Source: UBA8752 sp042095055 (GTDB lineage: Bacteria; Bacteroidota; Bacteroidia; Flavobacteriales_D; Sanyastnellaceae). Taken from it: a DNA stretch of 64,000 nt. The position numbers were made by a program, and so were the translations under genes. The stretch lies in NCBI GenBank assembly GCA_042095055.1, contig JBELBZ010000001.1:62001-126000 (forward strand), read 5' to 3'. The notes beneath the pieces were generated by a model. The model had not been told where the DNA came from. It worked only from the letters and a program-made list of their open reading frames with translations, and did no database searches. Shown piece after piece: positions 39,589-49,093 of this stretch. Position 1 is the stretch's first letter, and every line of letters starts with the position of its first letter.

Positions 39589-42285
39589 ATGCGGTCGTTT
39601 TTCTTTTTGCTCCTCCTCTGTCTTTCCATTCCACTTCGGATGGAAGCGACCCATAACCGGGCGGGCGAAATCACCTACCGGCATCTGACAGGCTCTACTT
39701 ACGAGGTCACCATCACCACCTACACCAAGGCAAGTGTGGTTGCGGACCGTGAATTTCTGCAGATTCAATGGGGCGATGAGGGTTCTGAGAGCATTACCGA
39801 CAGTTTGCCCCGCATCAATGGTCCTGTCAATCCTGCCGGCATTCCCACGGGTGAGCTGTTGGCGGGCGACATTCGGCTCAACCTCTACAGGGGCACCCAT
39901 ACCTATGCGGGCCCAGGGGTGTACAGCTTGGTGGTTGAAGACCCCAACCGAAATGCAGGGGTTCTCAACATTCCAGGATCGGTGGATGTCCCTTTTTGCA
40001 TTTCCAGTCTGCTCATCATCGATCCCCAAGCAGGACACAACGACAGCCCAACCTTGCTCTACCCGGCGATAGAAAACGCTTGCATCAACCAAGTGTGGGA
40101 ACACAACCCGGGAGCCTATGACCCCGATGGCGATTCGTTGACCTACGACCTGATCTCCTGCTCGGGATTCAGTTGCATGCCCATCGAGAACTTCGTGCAG
40201 CCAAACGAGGTGGAAGGAGCAGGGGGCGCGTTTTATGTAGAGCCCACAACGGGAACGGTGGTGTGGGACGTTCCAGGACTTGCAGGCGAATACAACATCG
40301 CTTTGCGCATCCGAGAATGGAGGGAAGTGGGCGGCCAATGGATTGTGGTGGGCGAAGTCACCCGTGACATGCAGATAACCGTGGAGATATGCAACAACGA
40401 TCCGCCTGTGGTGGAAGTCCTGCCGGACACCTGCGTCCTTCAGGGCTCTTCGCTGATTTTTCAAGTGGGGGCTTCAGATCCCAATGACGACGACGTTACA
40501 GTCACAGTGGTAGGGGGGCCTACAGATGCATTGGATCCAGAAGCGGTTTTCACATGGAACCCGATCATGGACGTGGGCACATTCAGCTGGGTGCCCGGTT
40601 GCGATGCGGTCAGGGAAGCGCCATATCAATTGGTGTTCAAGGCCACCGACGATGATGCCATTCCGCTGAGTGATGTTTCCACCATGCGCGTCAAGGTCAT
40701 TGCACGTCCTGTGTCTGCCACAGACGCGGTGCCCATTGGCAATGCCGTCGAGATTGACTGGTCAGTGCACCCTTGTGCTGGCAGTTATTCAGAGGCGCTG
40801 CAAGCCTTAGGGGGGTATGAGGTTTACCGGCGCAATGGCCCGGGGTCACCAGCTGTGGGGTACTGTTCGGTGGGGATGCCAGCCGATGCGGGATATGCCC
40901 AAGTGGGCTATGTGAATGGCTTGGGAAGCAATGCTTTCTTGGACACGGAGTCCATCAGCTTCGGGGCGCGTTATTGTTACCGCATCGTTGCGGTCATGCC
41001 CAATGGGGCCAGGTCCCGTTTTGGCCCTGAGGCCTGCGCAGAGATCAAAAAGGAGGTGCCCGTTATGACAGGGGCCTCGGTGGAAGTGTCCGATGTGGAG
41101 GACGGTGAAGTAGAGGTCCGATGGTCGGCTCCAACGGATGCCGACACCTTAGAGGCCTTCCCGGGACCTTACCGCTATGAAGTGGAGGCGCGCGCGGCCG
41201 CCGGTGAAGGTTGGCAGACAATCAGCGAAACAGCGACATCGGTGACGTTGGGCAATCTGGATACGGTCACCGTCCACCTCGGCATCAACAGTGAAGTCCC
41301 GATTTGGGAATACCAGGTGTTGGCGTGGAGTGGTGAAGACCTGATCGGGAAGAGTTCTCCTGCACCTGTTCCCGACTTGCGGGCGAATGCCGGAGACAAC
41401 CGCGTGAACCTGAGCGTGCCGCCTGGCCGGCCTTGGAGCGATACAGCGTATGTGTTTCACCGCGTTTTGGAGGATGGCAGTCTGCAATGGATGGATACCG
41501 TGGCTGTTCCATTTTGGACAGATACCGGTTTGGTCAATGGGCTGCAGTCGTGCTACCGGGTGCGCACGTTGGGAACCTATGGCGCCGAAGGCATTTTGGA
41601 CCCCATCGAGAACTGGAGTGCAGTCCGCTGTGCCACACCGTACGACCTCGATCCGCCTTGCCCACCTGCACTCAGCGTGACGCCGGATTGTCCTGCAGAA
41701 GAAATCACCTTGTCATGGCCAGCATTGACCTGTGCAGACGATGTCATGGCCTACCGGATATACCGGAGTGACAGCCTTTCCGGGCCGATGAAGTTTTTGA
41801 TTGAATTGGACAACGTGGGAGATACTTCCATCACATTGACTGCTGAGGAGTTGGGAAGCTCCATTGCGGGCTGTTGGGCGGTGTCGGCGCTGGACAGCCT
41901 CATGCCGGGGCCAAACGGTGAACTGAGGCGCAACGAAAGTGCGTTGAGTGACACCCTGTGCACAGACAACTGCCCCTTTTACTTCCTGCCCAACGTCTTC
42001 ACCCCCAACCTCGATGGCACCAACGACAACTTTCGGCCCTTCCCGTGGAAGTTCGTAGACAGTGTGGATTTCCGGGTATTCAACCGATGGGGAGAGGAAG
42101 TGTGGCGGTCCTTGGATCCTGATTTGGGATGGGACGGTGTGCATCAAAAGACGGGCGCCATGTGCGCAGATGGCACGTATCACTACACCTGCACCGCCTT
42201 TACAAGAAGGCTGGTCGGCACCGTTCCCGAGCGTTTTTCAGGCACTTTTCAATTGCTGGGTGGCGTCGCGCCCCCAGAAGAATGA
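39589..42285 (+). CDS. Large secreted protein with T9SS type B (gliding-motility) C-terminal domain
   Basis: An 898-residue surface protein. A signal peptide (about 1-19) is followed by the THNRAGEITY segment that opens many Bacteroidota adhesin-like proteins, a cadherin-like repeat (DPDGDSLTYDL), and several fibronectin-like beta domains with Tyr-Arg-x-Tyr patterns. The last ~85 residues are a type B sorting domain: YFLPNVFTPNLDGTNDNF, VFNRWGEEVW, GWDGVH and DGTYHY. It would be exported by T9SS and retained or released at the surface. Related proteins are linked to gliding or attachment; its own role is unknown. Confidence 0.9.
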   Translation: MRSFFFLLLLCLSIPLRMEATHNRAGEITYRHLTGSTYEVTITTYTKASVVADREFLQIQWGDEGSESITDSLPRINGPVNPAGIPTGELLAGDIRLNLYRGTHTYAGPGVYSLVVEDPNRNAGVLNIPGSVDVPFCISSLLIIDPQAGHNDSPTLLYPAIENACINQVWEHNPGAYDPDGDSLTYDLISCSGFSCMPIENFVQPNEVEGAGGAFYVEPTTGTVVWDVPGLAGEYNIALRIREWREVGGQWIVVGEVTRDMQITVEICNNDPPVVEVLPDTCVLQGSSLIFQVGASDPNDDDVTVTVVGGPTDALDPEAVFTWNPIMDVGTFSWVPGCDAVREAPYQLVFKATDDDAIPLSDVSTMRVKVIARPVSATDAVPIGNAVEIDWSVHPCAGSYSEALQALGGYEVYRRNGPGSPAVGYCSVGMPADAGYAQVGYVNGLGSNAFLDTESISFGARYCYRIVAVMPNGARSRFGPEACAEIKKEVPVMTGASVEVSDVEDGEVEVRWSAPTDADTLEAFPGPYRYEVEARAAAGEGWQTISETATSVTLGNLDTVTVHLGINSEVPIWEYQVLAWSGEDLIGKSSPAPVPDLRANAGDNRVNLSVPPGRPWSDTAYVFHRVLEDGSLQWMDTVAVPFWTDTGLVNGLQSCYRVRTLGTYGAEGILDPIENWSAVRCATPYDLDPPCPPALSVTPDCPAEEITLSWPALTCADDVMAYRIYRSDSLSGPMKFLIELDNVGDTSITLTAEELGSSIAGCWAVSALDSLMPGPNGELRRNESALSDTLCTDNCPFYFLPNVFTPNLDGTNDNFRPFPWKFVDSVDFRVFNRWGEEVWRSLDPDLGWDGVHQKTGAMCADGTYHYTCTAFTRRLVGTVPERFSGTFQLLGGVAPPEE

Positions 42286-42295
42286 GACCCCACAG

Positions 42296-42886
42296 ATGTT
42301 TACCGGTATCATTGAATCCATGGGCACCATCCTCGATGTGAGGACAGAAGGTACCAACCGACATTTCACCCTTCAAGCAGAGGTGGCCTCTGAACTGAAG
42401 GTGGACCAGAGCGTGGCCCACGACGGCGTCTGCCTCACCGTGACTTCGATCGCAGGCCAGCGTTATGCGGTGACCGCGGTGGAAGAAACCCTCCAGCGGA
42501 CGACCCTTGGAGATTGGAAGGTGAACGATGTAGTCAACCTTGAGCGTTGCACGCGCTTAGGAGACCGGCTTGATGGGCACATTGTCCAAGGCCATGTCGA
42601 TACCACCGCCACGGTAGAGGAAATTGACGCCCGTGGGGGATCGTGGAACATCACTTTCAAGCATGGGCGTGCCCCGCATCACCTGACGGTTGCCAAGGGG
42701 TCCATTACAGTCAACGGGGTGTCATTGACGGTGGTGGACTCCACAGAAGAGGGGTTCAGCATCGCGGTCATACCCTACACTTGGGACCACACGGGTTTCC
42801 ATCGGTTGAAGGCCGGCGACCGCGTGAACCTCGAGTTTGACGTGGTGGGCAAATACGTTGCTGCCATGGTTTCACGGCAGCGTTGA
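42296..42886 (+). CDS. ribE: Riboflavin synthase alpha chain
   Basis: A 196-residue enzyme with two similar beta-barrel halves that dismutates 6,7-dimethyl-8-ribityllumazine to riboflavin. MFTGIIES at the start and the repeated DGVCLTV / VNGVSLTV motifs mark the two lumazine-binding domains; GHIVQGHVD is also conserved. It starts 10 bp after the T9SS cargo gene, with which it is probably co-transcribed though functionally unrelated. Confidence 0.96.
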   Translation: MFTGIIESMGTILDVRTEGTNRHFTLQAEVASELKVDQSVAHDGVCLTVTSIAGQRYAVTAVEETLQRTTLGDWKVNDVVNLERCTRLGDRLDGHIVQGHVDTTATVEEIDARGGSWNITFKHGRAPHHLTVAKGSITVNGVSLTVVDSTEEGFSIAVIPYTWDHTGFHRLKAGDRVNLEFDVVGKYVAAMVSRQR

Positions 42887-42911
42887 CCGCGCTTCGGTCC
42901 GCTGTTCAGGA

Positions 42912-43667
42912 TCAGGGCTGCGTCAGTGTGCTGCGCAACACAAAGTTCTGCCCGAGATAGACCTTGCGCACTTGCGGGTCATCGGCCAATTCCTCAGCCG
43001 TACCCGCTTTGAGGATGTGCCCTTCAAACAACAGGTAGGCCCTGTCGGTGATGTGCAGCGTTTCCTGGACATTGTGATCGGTGATCAGAATGCCGATCCC
43101 CTTGGTGCGCAGCTGGCTCACGATCTGTTGGATGTCCTCCACAGCAATGGGGTCGACCCCTGCAAAAGGTTCATCCAGCAGGATAAATTTGGGGTCAGCA
43201 GCCAAGGCCCTCGCAATCTCAGTCCGGCGTTTCTCACCACCACTCAAAACATCTCCTCGGTTCTTCCGAACATGCGTGAGTCCAAACTCATCCAGCAGGG
43301 CCTCGAGGCGCTGCTGGCGTTCCTTAGGGTCGCGATTGTGGAGCTCCAACACCGCCAAAATGTTGTCTTCGACACTGAGCTTTCTAAAGACAGAAGGTTC
43401 CTGTGGCAAGTAGCCGATGCCGCGTTTTGCCCTGCGGTACATGGGCTCCCGTGTGATGTCATGGTTGCTTCCATCACCGTCGACGAGGGTGACCGTTCCT
43501 GCATCGGGACGCACCAAACCAGTGACCATGTAAAATGAGGTCGTCTTTCCGGCACCATTGGGTCCGAGCAACCCTACGACTTCTCCAGTATTGACCTCAA
43601 ATGAAACCTCGTCCACCACTTTTCGGCGGCCGTATTGCTTGACGAGTTGATTTGCGGAAAGCTTCAT
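42912..43667 (-). CDS. lptB: LPS export ABC transporter ATP-binding protein
   Basis: A 251-residue ABC ATPase. Walker A GPNGAGKTT, the LSGGEKRRTEIARAL signature, Walker B ILLDEPFAGVDP and the switch His in ITDHNVQ match LptB rather than other ABC ATPases. With LptF and LptG it drives LPS transport across the envelope. It lies 23 bp after tatC and near kdsD, a grouping typical for this phylum. The last residues are short, without an extra C-terminal domain. Confidence 0.95.
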   Translation of the reverse strand: MKLSANQLVKQYGRRKVVDEVSFEVNTGEVVGLLGPNGAGKTTSFYMVTGLVRPDAGTVTLVDGDGSNHDITREPMYRRAKRGIGYLPQEPSVFRKLSVEDNILAVLELHNRDPKERQQRLEALLDEFGLTHVRKNRGDVLSGGEKRRTEIARALAADPKFILLDEPFAGVDPIAVEDIQQIVSQLRTKGIGILITDHNVQETLHITDRAYLLFEGHILKAGTAEELADDPQVRKVYLGQNFVLRSTLTQP

Positions 43668-43690
43668 TCGAACAACGAAGGTCGGCGTTT

Positions 43691-44524
43691 TCAGGTGTTT
43701 GCGCTGTGTTCTGCCTTTTCTTGGCGCTTTTGAATGCGCCGGGCCTGCAGGATGCCAATTTCATAGAGCCCGAGGACGGGCAACGCCACCAGCACTTGAC
43801 TTGTGAGGTCGGGTGGGGTGATGATGGCGGCAACGAGAAGCGTCACAACCAAGGTGTGCTTGCGAAACTTTCGAAGCGATGCAGGGGTCACCAGCCCAAG
43901 CTTCGCCAGGAAGTGCACAAGGACGGGGACCTGAAAGATCAGACCAGCTGCCAGCGTGATGCTGGCTACTGTTTTTAGGTAGCTCATGAGTGCAATGCGC
44001 GCCTTGACATCACCGATTTCATAGTGCCCCAAAAACTGCAAGCTCAAGGGGGCGATGACGAAGTACCCAAAGCAGACCCCCAGAAAAAACAATACCGTAG
44101 CAGCCCAGGTGACACCCCGGGCGGCTGAGGCCTCTTTGCCGTGCAAACCTGGCCGAATGAACCGCCAAATTTGATTGAATGTCAAAGGAAATGACAGGAT
44201 GAACCCACCGATGGCGGAGACGAGAATGTGGGCAGAGAAATTGCCCAGCATGGTCGTATTGATCAACTCATAGGTGATGTCCGTGACACACAAGCGGTCT
44301 CCAGCCCCCGTAAATTTCCCCAAGGCGCACCAGGCGCGAAAAGTGATGAAGTCGGGATTGCGAGGAGCAAAAATGAGCCGCTCAAATACCCAGTCCTTCA
44401 TCACGAACAAGGTCACTGACCCGCCCAAAATGCCAATCAGGGCAAAAAAGAGCCTGCGGCGCAATTCTTCGAGGTGGTCCATAAACCCCATTTCCTCCTT
44501 GTTTTGCCCTTCTTCCTGCGCCAT
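43691..44524 (-). CDS. tatC: Sec-independent protein translocase TatC
   Basis: A 277-residue protein with six predicted helices and the conserved N-terminal MDHLEELRRRLFF, plus the PLTFNQIWRFIRPGL loop that recognises twin-arginine signals. It forms the receptor of the Tat system for folded proteins. The C-terminal ~20 residues are basic. Bacteroidota TatC has a long first periplasmic loop, and about 60 residues are present here between helices 1 and 2. tatA is not nearby. It follows kdsD by 18 bp. Confidence 0.95.
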   Translation of the reverse strand: MAQEEGQNKEEMGFMDHLEELRRRLFFALIGILGGSVTLFVMKDWVFERLIFAPRNPDFITFRAWCALGKFTGAGDRLCVTDITYELINTTMLGNFSAHILVSAIGGFILSFPLTFNQIWRFIRPGLHGKEASAARGVTWAATVLFFLGVCFGYFVIAPLSLQFLGHYEIGDVKARIALMSYLKTVASITLAAGLIFQVPVLVHFLAKLGLVTPASLRKFRKHTLVVTLLVAAIITPPDLTSQVLVALPVLGLYEIGILQARRIQKRQEKAEHSANT

Positions 44525-44542
44525 GGTCTCTGTCTTTGTGGC

Positions 44543-45553
44543 TTAACGGATGCCAGCATCCATCAGGTGGTGCAGGTGAACGAACCCAGCGAAAGCGCCG
44601 TTACTGTCGGTCACGAGAATTTGAGAAATCCGGTTGGCCTCCAACAAGTTGAGCGCCTCGATGGCCCGGGTATCCTCGGGCAAGCAGCGGGGAGTGGCCT
44701 GCATCACATCGGCAGCACTCAGCGAAGACCATGTGCTGGGGTCCCGTTCCAGCGCCCTGCGAAGGTCTCCATCGGTCACAATGCCTCTCAGGGCCTCCCC
44801 TTCGATGACGGCAGCAGCCCCCACTCGGCCTTGAGAAACCGCCATGACCACTTCGCGCAACCCGGCACCCGGTGCTACACTGACCCGGTGTTCGGGCAGC
44901 AGCAGGTCGCCCACATTGAGGAGCAACCTCCTCCCGAGGCTGCCACCGGGGTGGTGCCGTGCAAAGTCATCGCTGCTGAAACCACGGGCTTCCATGAGGG
45001 CCATCGCGAGCGCATCCCCCATGGCGAGCTGAGCGGCGGAGCTGGTGGTAGGAGCCAGGTCATATGGGCAGGCCTCTTGTTCGACGGAGACATCCAGCAC
45101 CACACCCGCGGCCTTTCCAACCGGGCTGTCTGGGCGTCCAACCATGGCCATCAAATTCAAGTCGCGCGCTTGCAACATGGGCAGAAGCGCAATGAGTTCG
45201 GCGGTGGCGCCACTTTTGGAGACGGCCATGACCACATCGCCTTCGGAGATGAGCCCCAAATCGCCGTGCAAGGCATCTGCGGCGTGCAGAAAAGCGGCCG
45301 CAGTTCCTGTGCTGTTGAGGGTGGCTACTGTTTTTCTGGCGACATCGGCACTCTTGCCGATTCCGGTAAACACCAGTTTTCCTCCTTGTTGGGTGCCCTT
45401 CAGGATCTGCAGCACTGCTTCTTCGAACGCAGGACCGATGCGAGACTCAAGTGCACCTATAGCCTTGGCTTCGAGACGGATGGTGTGCTGTGCCGATTGA
45501 AGCCACGGGGCATGTTTGGGTGACGCTGGCATATTGGATGTGGTGGTTGACAA
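44543..45553 (-). CDS. kdsD: Arabinose-5-phosphate isomerase (KpsF/GutQ family)
   Basis: A 336-residue enzyme converting ribulose 5-phosphate to arabinose 5-phosphate, the first step to Kdo for LPS. A sugar-isomerase (SIS) domain spans about 45-170 (GIGKSADVARK, SKSGATAE, HHPGGSLGRR) and two CBS domains fill the C-terminus. An ATG seven codons downstream is an alternative start. The gene is divergent from recQ and heads the kdsD-tatC-lptB unit; a TAACTTTG box (45609-45616) overlaps the recQ 5' edge. Confidence 0.94.
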   Translation of the reverse strand: MSTTTSNMPASPKHAPWLQSAQHTIRLEAKAIGALESRIGPAFEEAVLQILKGTQQGGKLVFTGIGKSADVARKTVATLNSTGTAAAFLHAADALHGDLGLISEGDVVMAVSKSGATAELIALLPMLQARDLNLMAMVGRPDSPVGKAAGVVLDVSVEQEACPYDLAPTTSSAAQLAMGDALAMALMEARGFSSDDFARHHPGGSLGRRLLLNVGDLLLPEHRVSVAPGAGLREVVMAVSQGRVGAAAVIEGEALRGIVTDGDLRRALERDPSTWSSLSAADVMQATPRCLPEDTRAIEALNLLEANRISQILVTDSNGAFAGFVHLHHLMDAGIR

Positions 45554-45608
45554 ATCCTTGGGTCCTCAGGACTGAAATATGGGGTCTGTTGGACTATATT
45601 GAAGTCAC

Positions 45609-45616
45609 CAAAGTTA
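45609..45616 (-). promoter_or_regulatory. Predicted -7 box of the kdsD unit
   Basis: Minus-strand TAACTTTG matches TAnnTTTG. It abuts the recQ start codon, so RNA polymerase bound here would also cover the recQ start. Confidence 0.4.
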
Positions 45617-45617
45617 G

Positions 45618-47840
45618 ATGGAGACGCCCGTAGACTCTTTCATTGATGCCGGCTCTTTGGTCGGCTGCTCGCTCAGCGAGGGACTTGAGCGCTTTTTTGG
45701 CTTCAACCAGTTCAAAGGGGAGCAAGAAGAAGTCATGTTGAGTCTCATGGAGGGGCGCAATGCATTTGTGATCATGCCCACGGGTGGGGGCAAGTCGCTG
45801 TGCTACCAACTTCCCGCCCTGTTGCAGGAAGGTACCGCCATCGTTGTCAGTCCCCTCATCGCATTGATGAAGAACCAAGTGGACGCCATTCGCGGCCATT
45901 CTGACGACCCAGACATTGCCCATTTCCTCAACAGTTCTCTCAGCAAGAATGAGATGCTGAGGGTCAAGGAAGCGGTCGCTACCGGCAAAACCAAGTTGCT
46001 GTATGTCGCTCCAGAATCGCTCAACAAAAAGGAGAATGCGGACTTTTTGCGCTCAGTTCGACTGAGCTTCTTTGCGATTGATGAGGCGCATTGTATTTCT
46101 GAATGGGGCCACGACTTCCGTCCTGAATACCGCAGGTTGAGGGAAATCATCGATGGCATTGGCCAGTTTCCCATCATTGCCCTGACCGCAACGGCGACTC
46201 CGAAAGTCCAGAACGACATCCAGAAGAACCTCGGCATCCTCGAAGCCGATGTTTACAAGGCCAGCTTTAACCGACCCAACTTGTTTTATGAGGTGCGTCC
46301 AAAGGAAAATGCCATCAGGCAGGTCGTACAGTATACCCAAGAGCACAAGGGCCGCAGTGGCATTATCTACTGTCTGAGCCGCAAAAAAGTCGAGGAAATT
46401 GCCGAAACCTTAAAGGTGAACGGCATCAAGGCGGCACCCTACCATGCGGGCATGGACGCCGCTCACCGCTCGCGCATGCAGGACGAGTTCCTCATGCAAG
46501 ATGTCGATGTGATTGTCGCCACCATTGCATTTGGCATGGGCATTGACAAGCCAGACGTTCGGTTTGTGATCCACTACGACATGCCCAAGTCTTTGGAGGC
46601 TTACTACCAAGAGACGGGTCGAGCTGGTCGCGACGGAGGCGAGGGACACTGCATCGCATTCTATGGGATTCAGGACATGGAAAAAATGGAGAAATTCCTC
46701 TCCGGAAAGCCCATTGCCGAGCGCGAAATCGGCATGCAATTGTTGCAAGAAGTATCCGGTTACGCCGAAACACCGACCTCGCGCCGCCAGTACATCCTCC
46801 ATTATTTTGGAGAAGAATTTGATCCCAATGCCGGTCCTGGATGGGACATGGATGACAATGCCCGCAACCCACCAGAGCGCTACGCTGGAAAGGAAACCGT
46901 GCTCCATTTGCTCAAGCTTGTTCAAGCTTGTGGCGGAAAGCGCCGAGGCGGGTTCCTCTGTGACATCCTGTTGGACCGAGAAACCCAAGAAACCAGCACC
47001 TACGGAGGGTCGGAAGAGGTCTCTGAATTCAAAGGCAGCGGCGTTTCGATGGCAGATGCGGACGAATGGGCTGGCATCATCCGGCAGGTGACCCTTGGCG
47101 GGTTCTTGAACAAGAAAACCGAAGAATTTGGTGTGCTTTCGCTCACCGAAAAAGGCGAGGAATATTTGGCCAAGCCTACCGACTTCACCTTGTATCGGCC
47201 CAAGCCGATGCGGGTGACCACAGCTGCAGAGTCCACCGCTGGAGCAGCCTTGGATGAGCCGCTGTTTGACTTGCTGAAGTCCCTCCGAAAGGAAGAGGCA
47301 GACAGATTGGAGTTGCCGCCGTTCGTGGTGTTTTCAGATGTGAGCCTCGAAGAAATGGCCACCCATTATCCCTGCAATGACGACGAGCTCCTCATGATCA
47401 ATGGGGTGGGGTCTTCTAAAGTCAGGAAGTTCGGAGCACCTTTCCTCAAGCTGATCAAGGGTTATGTGGAGGAAGAGGAGATTGACCGCCCAAGCGATAC
47501 GGTGGTGCGCAGTGTGGCCGGCCGAAATGCCTCCAAAGTGACCATCATTCAAAAGTTAGACCGGAGGATGTCGCTCGAAGACATCGCTGCAGCTCAGAAG
47601 AGCACCGTGGATGAGCTGTTGGGGACGATCGAAGGCATTGTCGCCTCTGGCACCAAGGTGAGCCTCGATTACATCATCGAAGAGTACCTCGATGAAGACA
47701 GCATCGAGGAGCTGTGGGAGTGCTTTATGGAAAGCGAGAACGGTTCCATGGAAGAGGTGGTCGAGGAGATGGAAGATGCGTACAGCGAGGAGGAGATTCG
47801 TTTGGTGCGCATCAAATTCATGAGTGAGGTGGCCAACTGA
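45618..47840 (+). CDS. recQ: ATP-dependent DNA helicase RecQ lacking zinc-finger cysteines
   Basis: A 740-residue helicase. Walker A TGGGKS (55-60), a DEAH box, the GMGIDKPDVR and QETGRAGRDG motifs define the motor domain (about 1-345). The RecQ-Ct region follows with HYFGEEF, a winged helix, an HRDC domain (about 537-615) and an acidic tail. The cysteines that normally bind zinc around the YFGE motif are all absent (TSRRQYILHYFGE, then an Asp/Asn-rich turn). The enzyme acts in recombination and fork repair. The ATG is at 45618. Confidence 0.95.
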   Translation: METPVDSFIDAGSLVGCSLSEGLERFFGFNQFKGEQEEVMLSLMEGRNAFVIMPTGGGKSLCYQLPALLQEGTAIVVSPLIALMKNQVDAIRGHSDDPDIAHFLNSSLSKNEMLRVKEAVATGKTKLLYVAPESLNKKENADFLRSVRLSFFAIDEAHCISEWGHDFRPEYRRLREIIDGIGQFPIIALTATATPKVQNDIQKNLGILEADVYKASFNRPNLFYEVRPKENAIRQVVQYTQEHKGRSGIIYCLSRKKVEEIAETLKVNGIKAAPYHAGMDAAHRSRMQDEFLMQDVDVIVATIAFGMGIDKPDVRFVIHYDMPKSLEAYYQETGRAGRDGGEGHCIAFYGIQDMEKMEKFLSGKPIAEREIGMQLLQEVSGYAETPTSRRQYILHYFGEEFDPNAGPGWDMDDNARNPPERYAGKETVLHLLKLVQACGGKRRGGFLCDILLDRETQETSTYGGSEEVSEFKGSGVSMADADEWAGIIRQVTLGGFLNKKTEEFGVLSLTEKGEEYLAKPTDFTLYRPKPMRVTTAAESTAGAALDEPLFDLLKSLRKEEADRLELPPFVVFSDVSLEEMATHYPCNDDELLMINGVGSSKVRKFGAPFLKLIKGYVEEEEIDRPSDTVVRSVAGRNASKVTIIQKLDRRMSLEDIAAAQKSTVDELLGTIEGIVASGTKVSLDYIIEEYLDEDSIEELWECFMESENGSMEEVVEEMEDAYSEEEIRLVRIKFMSEVAN

Positions 47841-47856
47841 GCGCGCCGCTCTTCCC

Positions 47857-49083
47857 TTAAACTTCTGTCGCAGCCAGCCAGGCCATCATGGCCGTGCCTG
47901 TGGTCAATGCCCTTTCGTCAATGTCGAAGGCTGCTGTGTGCAAGCCCGCCCGACAACCCGGTCCGTTTCCCCCTGTCCCCAGACGGTAAAAGCAACCTTC
48001 GACCTCGCGTTGATAAAAGCTGAAGTCCTCGCCAGTCATGCGAAGTGGGAGGTCCACAACGTGCTGTTCCCCTAGCAATTCGACGGCGCGCTTTCGACAA
48101 GAATCCGTCAGGCGAGGTGCATTGACCACGGGTGGGTAACCGATGGCCAGGTCCACCTCGGCAACTGTTCCAAAGGCTTGTGCGGTGGACTCGGCTACCC
48201 GTTGGATCGAAGACCGCAAAATTTCGGCGGTGTTCATGTCATAGGTGCGCAGGGTGCCGTCCAAGACGACCTCGTCTGGAATGACATTGCGGGCGTGACC
48301 GCCGCGGATCTTACCAATGGTGAGTACCGCGGGTTGGGTGGGGTCACAAGACCGGCTCACGACAGTTTGAAGGGCTGTGATGACGTGAGCTGCGGCAACG
48401 ACGGGGTCTGCAGTGCGGTGGGGCAGGGCGGCATGCCCTCCTTTGCCTACAATGCGGATGCGCAATTCATCGGCGGCAGCCATATAGGCCCCGCTTCGGA
48501 ACCCCACGGTTCCCGCGTCCAATTGCGGGTAAACGTGCTGTCCTACAATACCATCCACGAGGGGGCCGCTCGCTTGACGGGGACCAGAGGTGGCGGCATT
48601 GGTGTGGAGCGCACCTTCTTGAACCAAGATGGACGCCCCTCCTGGAAGGTTCTCTTCTCCTGGCTGAAACACGCAATGAACTGTACCAGACCATTGATCC
48701 CTTGTCGCCTGCAGGGCCTCAACCGCACCGAGCAAGCAGGCCGTATGGGCATCGTGTCCGCAAGCGTGCATCCATCCGGGCACGGCGCTGGCATGGGGAC
48801 GGTCGACCTCTTGAATGGGCAGGGCGTCCATGTCGGCGCGCAATGCCATGGTTCTGGTGCCGGGATCTAAGCCCTCGACTTTGGCGACGAGTCCTGCTGC
48901 TCCGTGGTCGGCACACCAGCCATCGGAGAACGCAATTCCCATGGAGCGCAGCGCATCAGCCACATAGGCCGATGTTTTCGATTCCTGAAAAGAGGGCTCG
49001 GGATGAAGGTGCAGGTGCCGGCGGTGTTGGACCACGTTTTCGCGGTGGTCTTCGACGGCGGTGAGTAGTGCAGATTTCAGCAT
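47857..49083 (-). CDS. M20 family amidohydrolase (N-acyl amino acid / hippurate hydrolase-like)
   Basis: A 408-residue metal-dependent hydrolase of the M20D group. Metal-binding segments are visible: HACGHDAHTA, the PGEENLPGG acid loop and the C-terminal TGEDFSFYQ. The lid/dimerisation domain lies about 190-300. Substrates of relatives include hippurate, N-acetyl amino acids and indole-3-acetyl-amino acids. It follows the TauE gene by 10 bp, so it is part of the TolB-like-TauE unit. It is convergent with recQ (16-bp gap). Confidence 0.92.
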   Translation of the reverse strand: MLKSALLTAVEDHRENVVQHRRHLHLHPEPSFQESKTSAYVADALRSMGIAFSDGWCADHGAAGLVAKVEGLDPGTRTMALRADMDALPIQEVDRPHASAVPGWMHACGHDAHTACLLGAVEALQATRDQWSGTVHCVFQPGEENLPGGASILVQEGALHTNAATSGPRQASGPLVDGIVGQHVYPQLDAGTVGFRSGAYMAAADELRIRIVGKGGHAALPHRTADPVVAAAHVITALQTVVSRSCDPTQPAVLTIGKIRGGHARNVIPDEVVLDGTLRTYDMNTAEILRSSIQRVAESTAQAFGTVAEVDLAIGYPPVVNAPRLTDSCRKRAVELLGEQHVVDLPLRMTGEDFSFYQREVEGCFYRLGTGGNGPGCRAGLHTAAFDIDERALTTGTAMMAWLAATEV

Positions 49084-49093
49084 CGCGTTCGGT

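Noticed and set aside
42884..42899. Short inverted repeat between ribE and lptB as a bidirectional terminator
   Set aside because: The stem is only five pairs and no T tract exists on either side.
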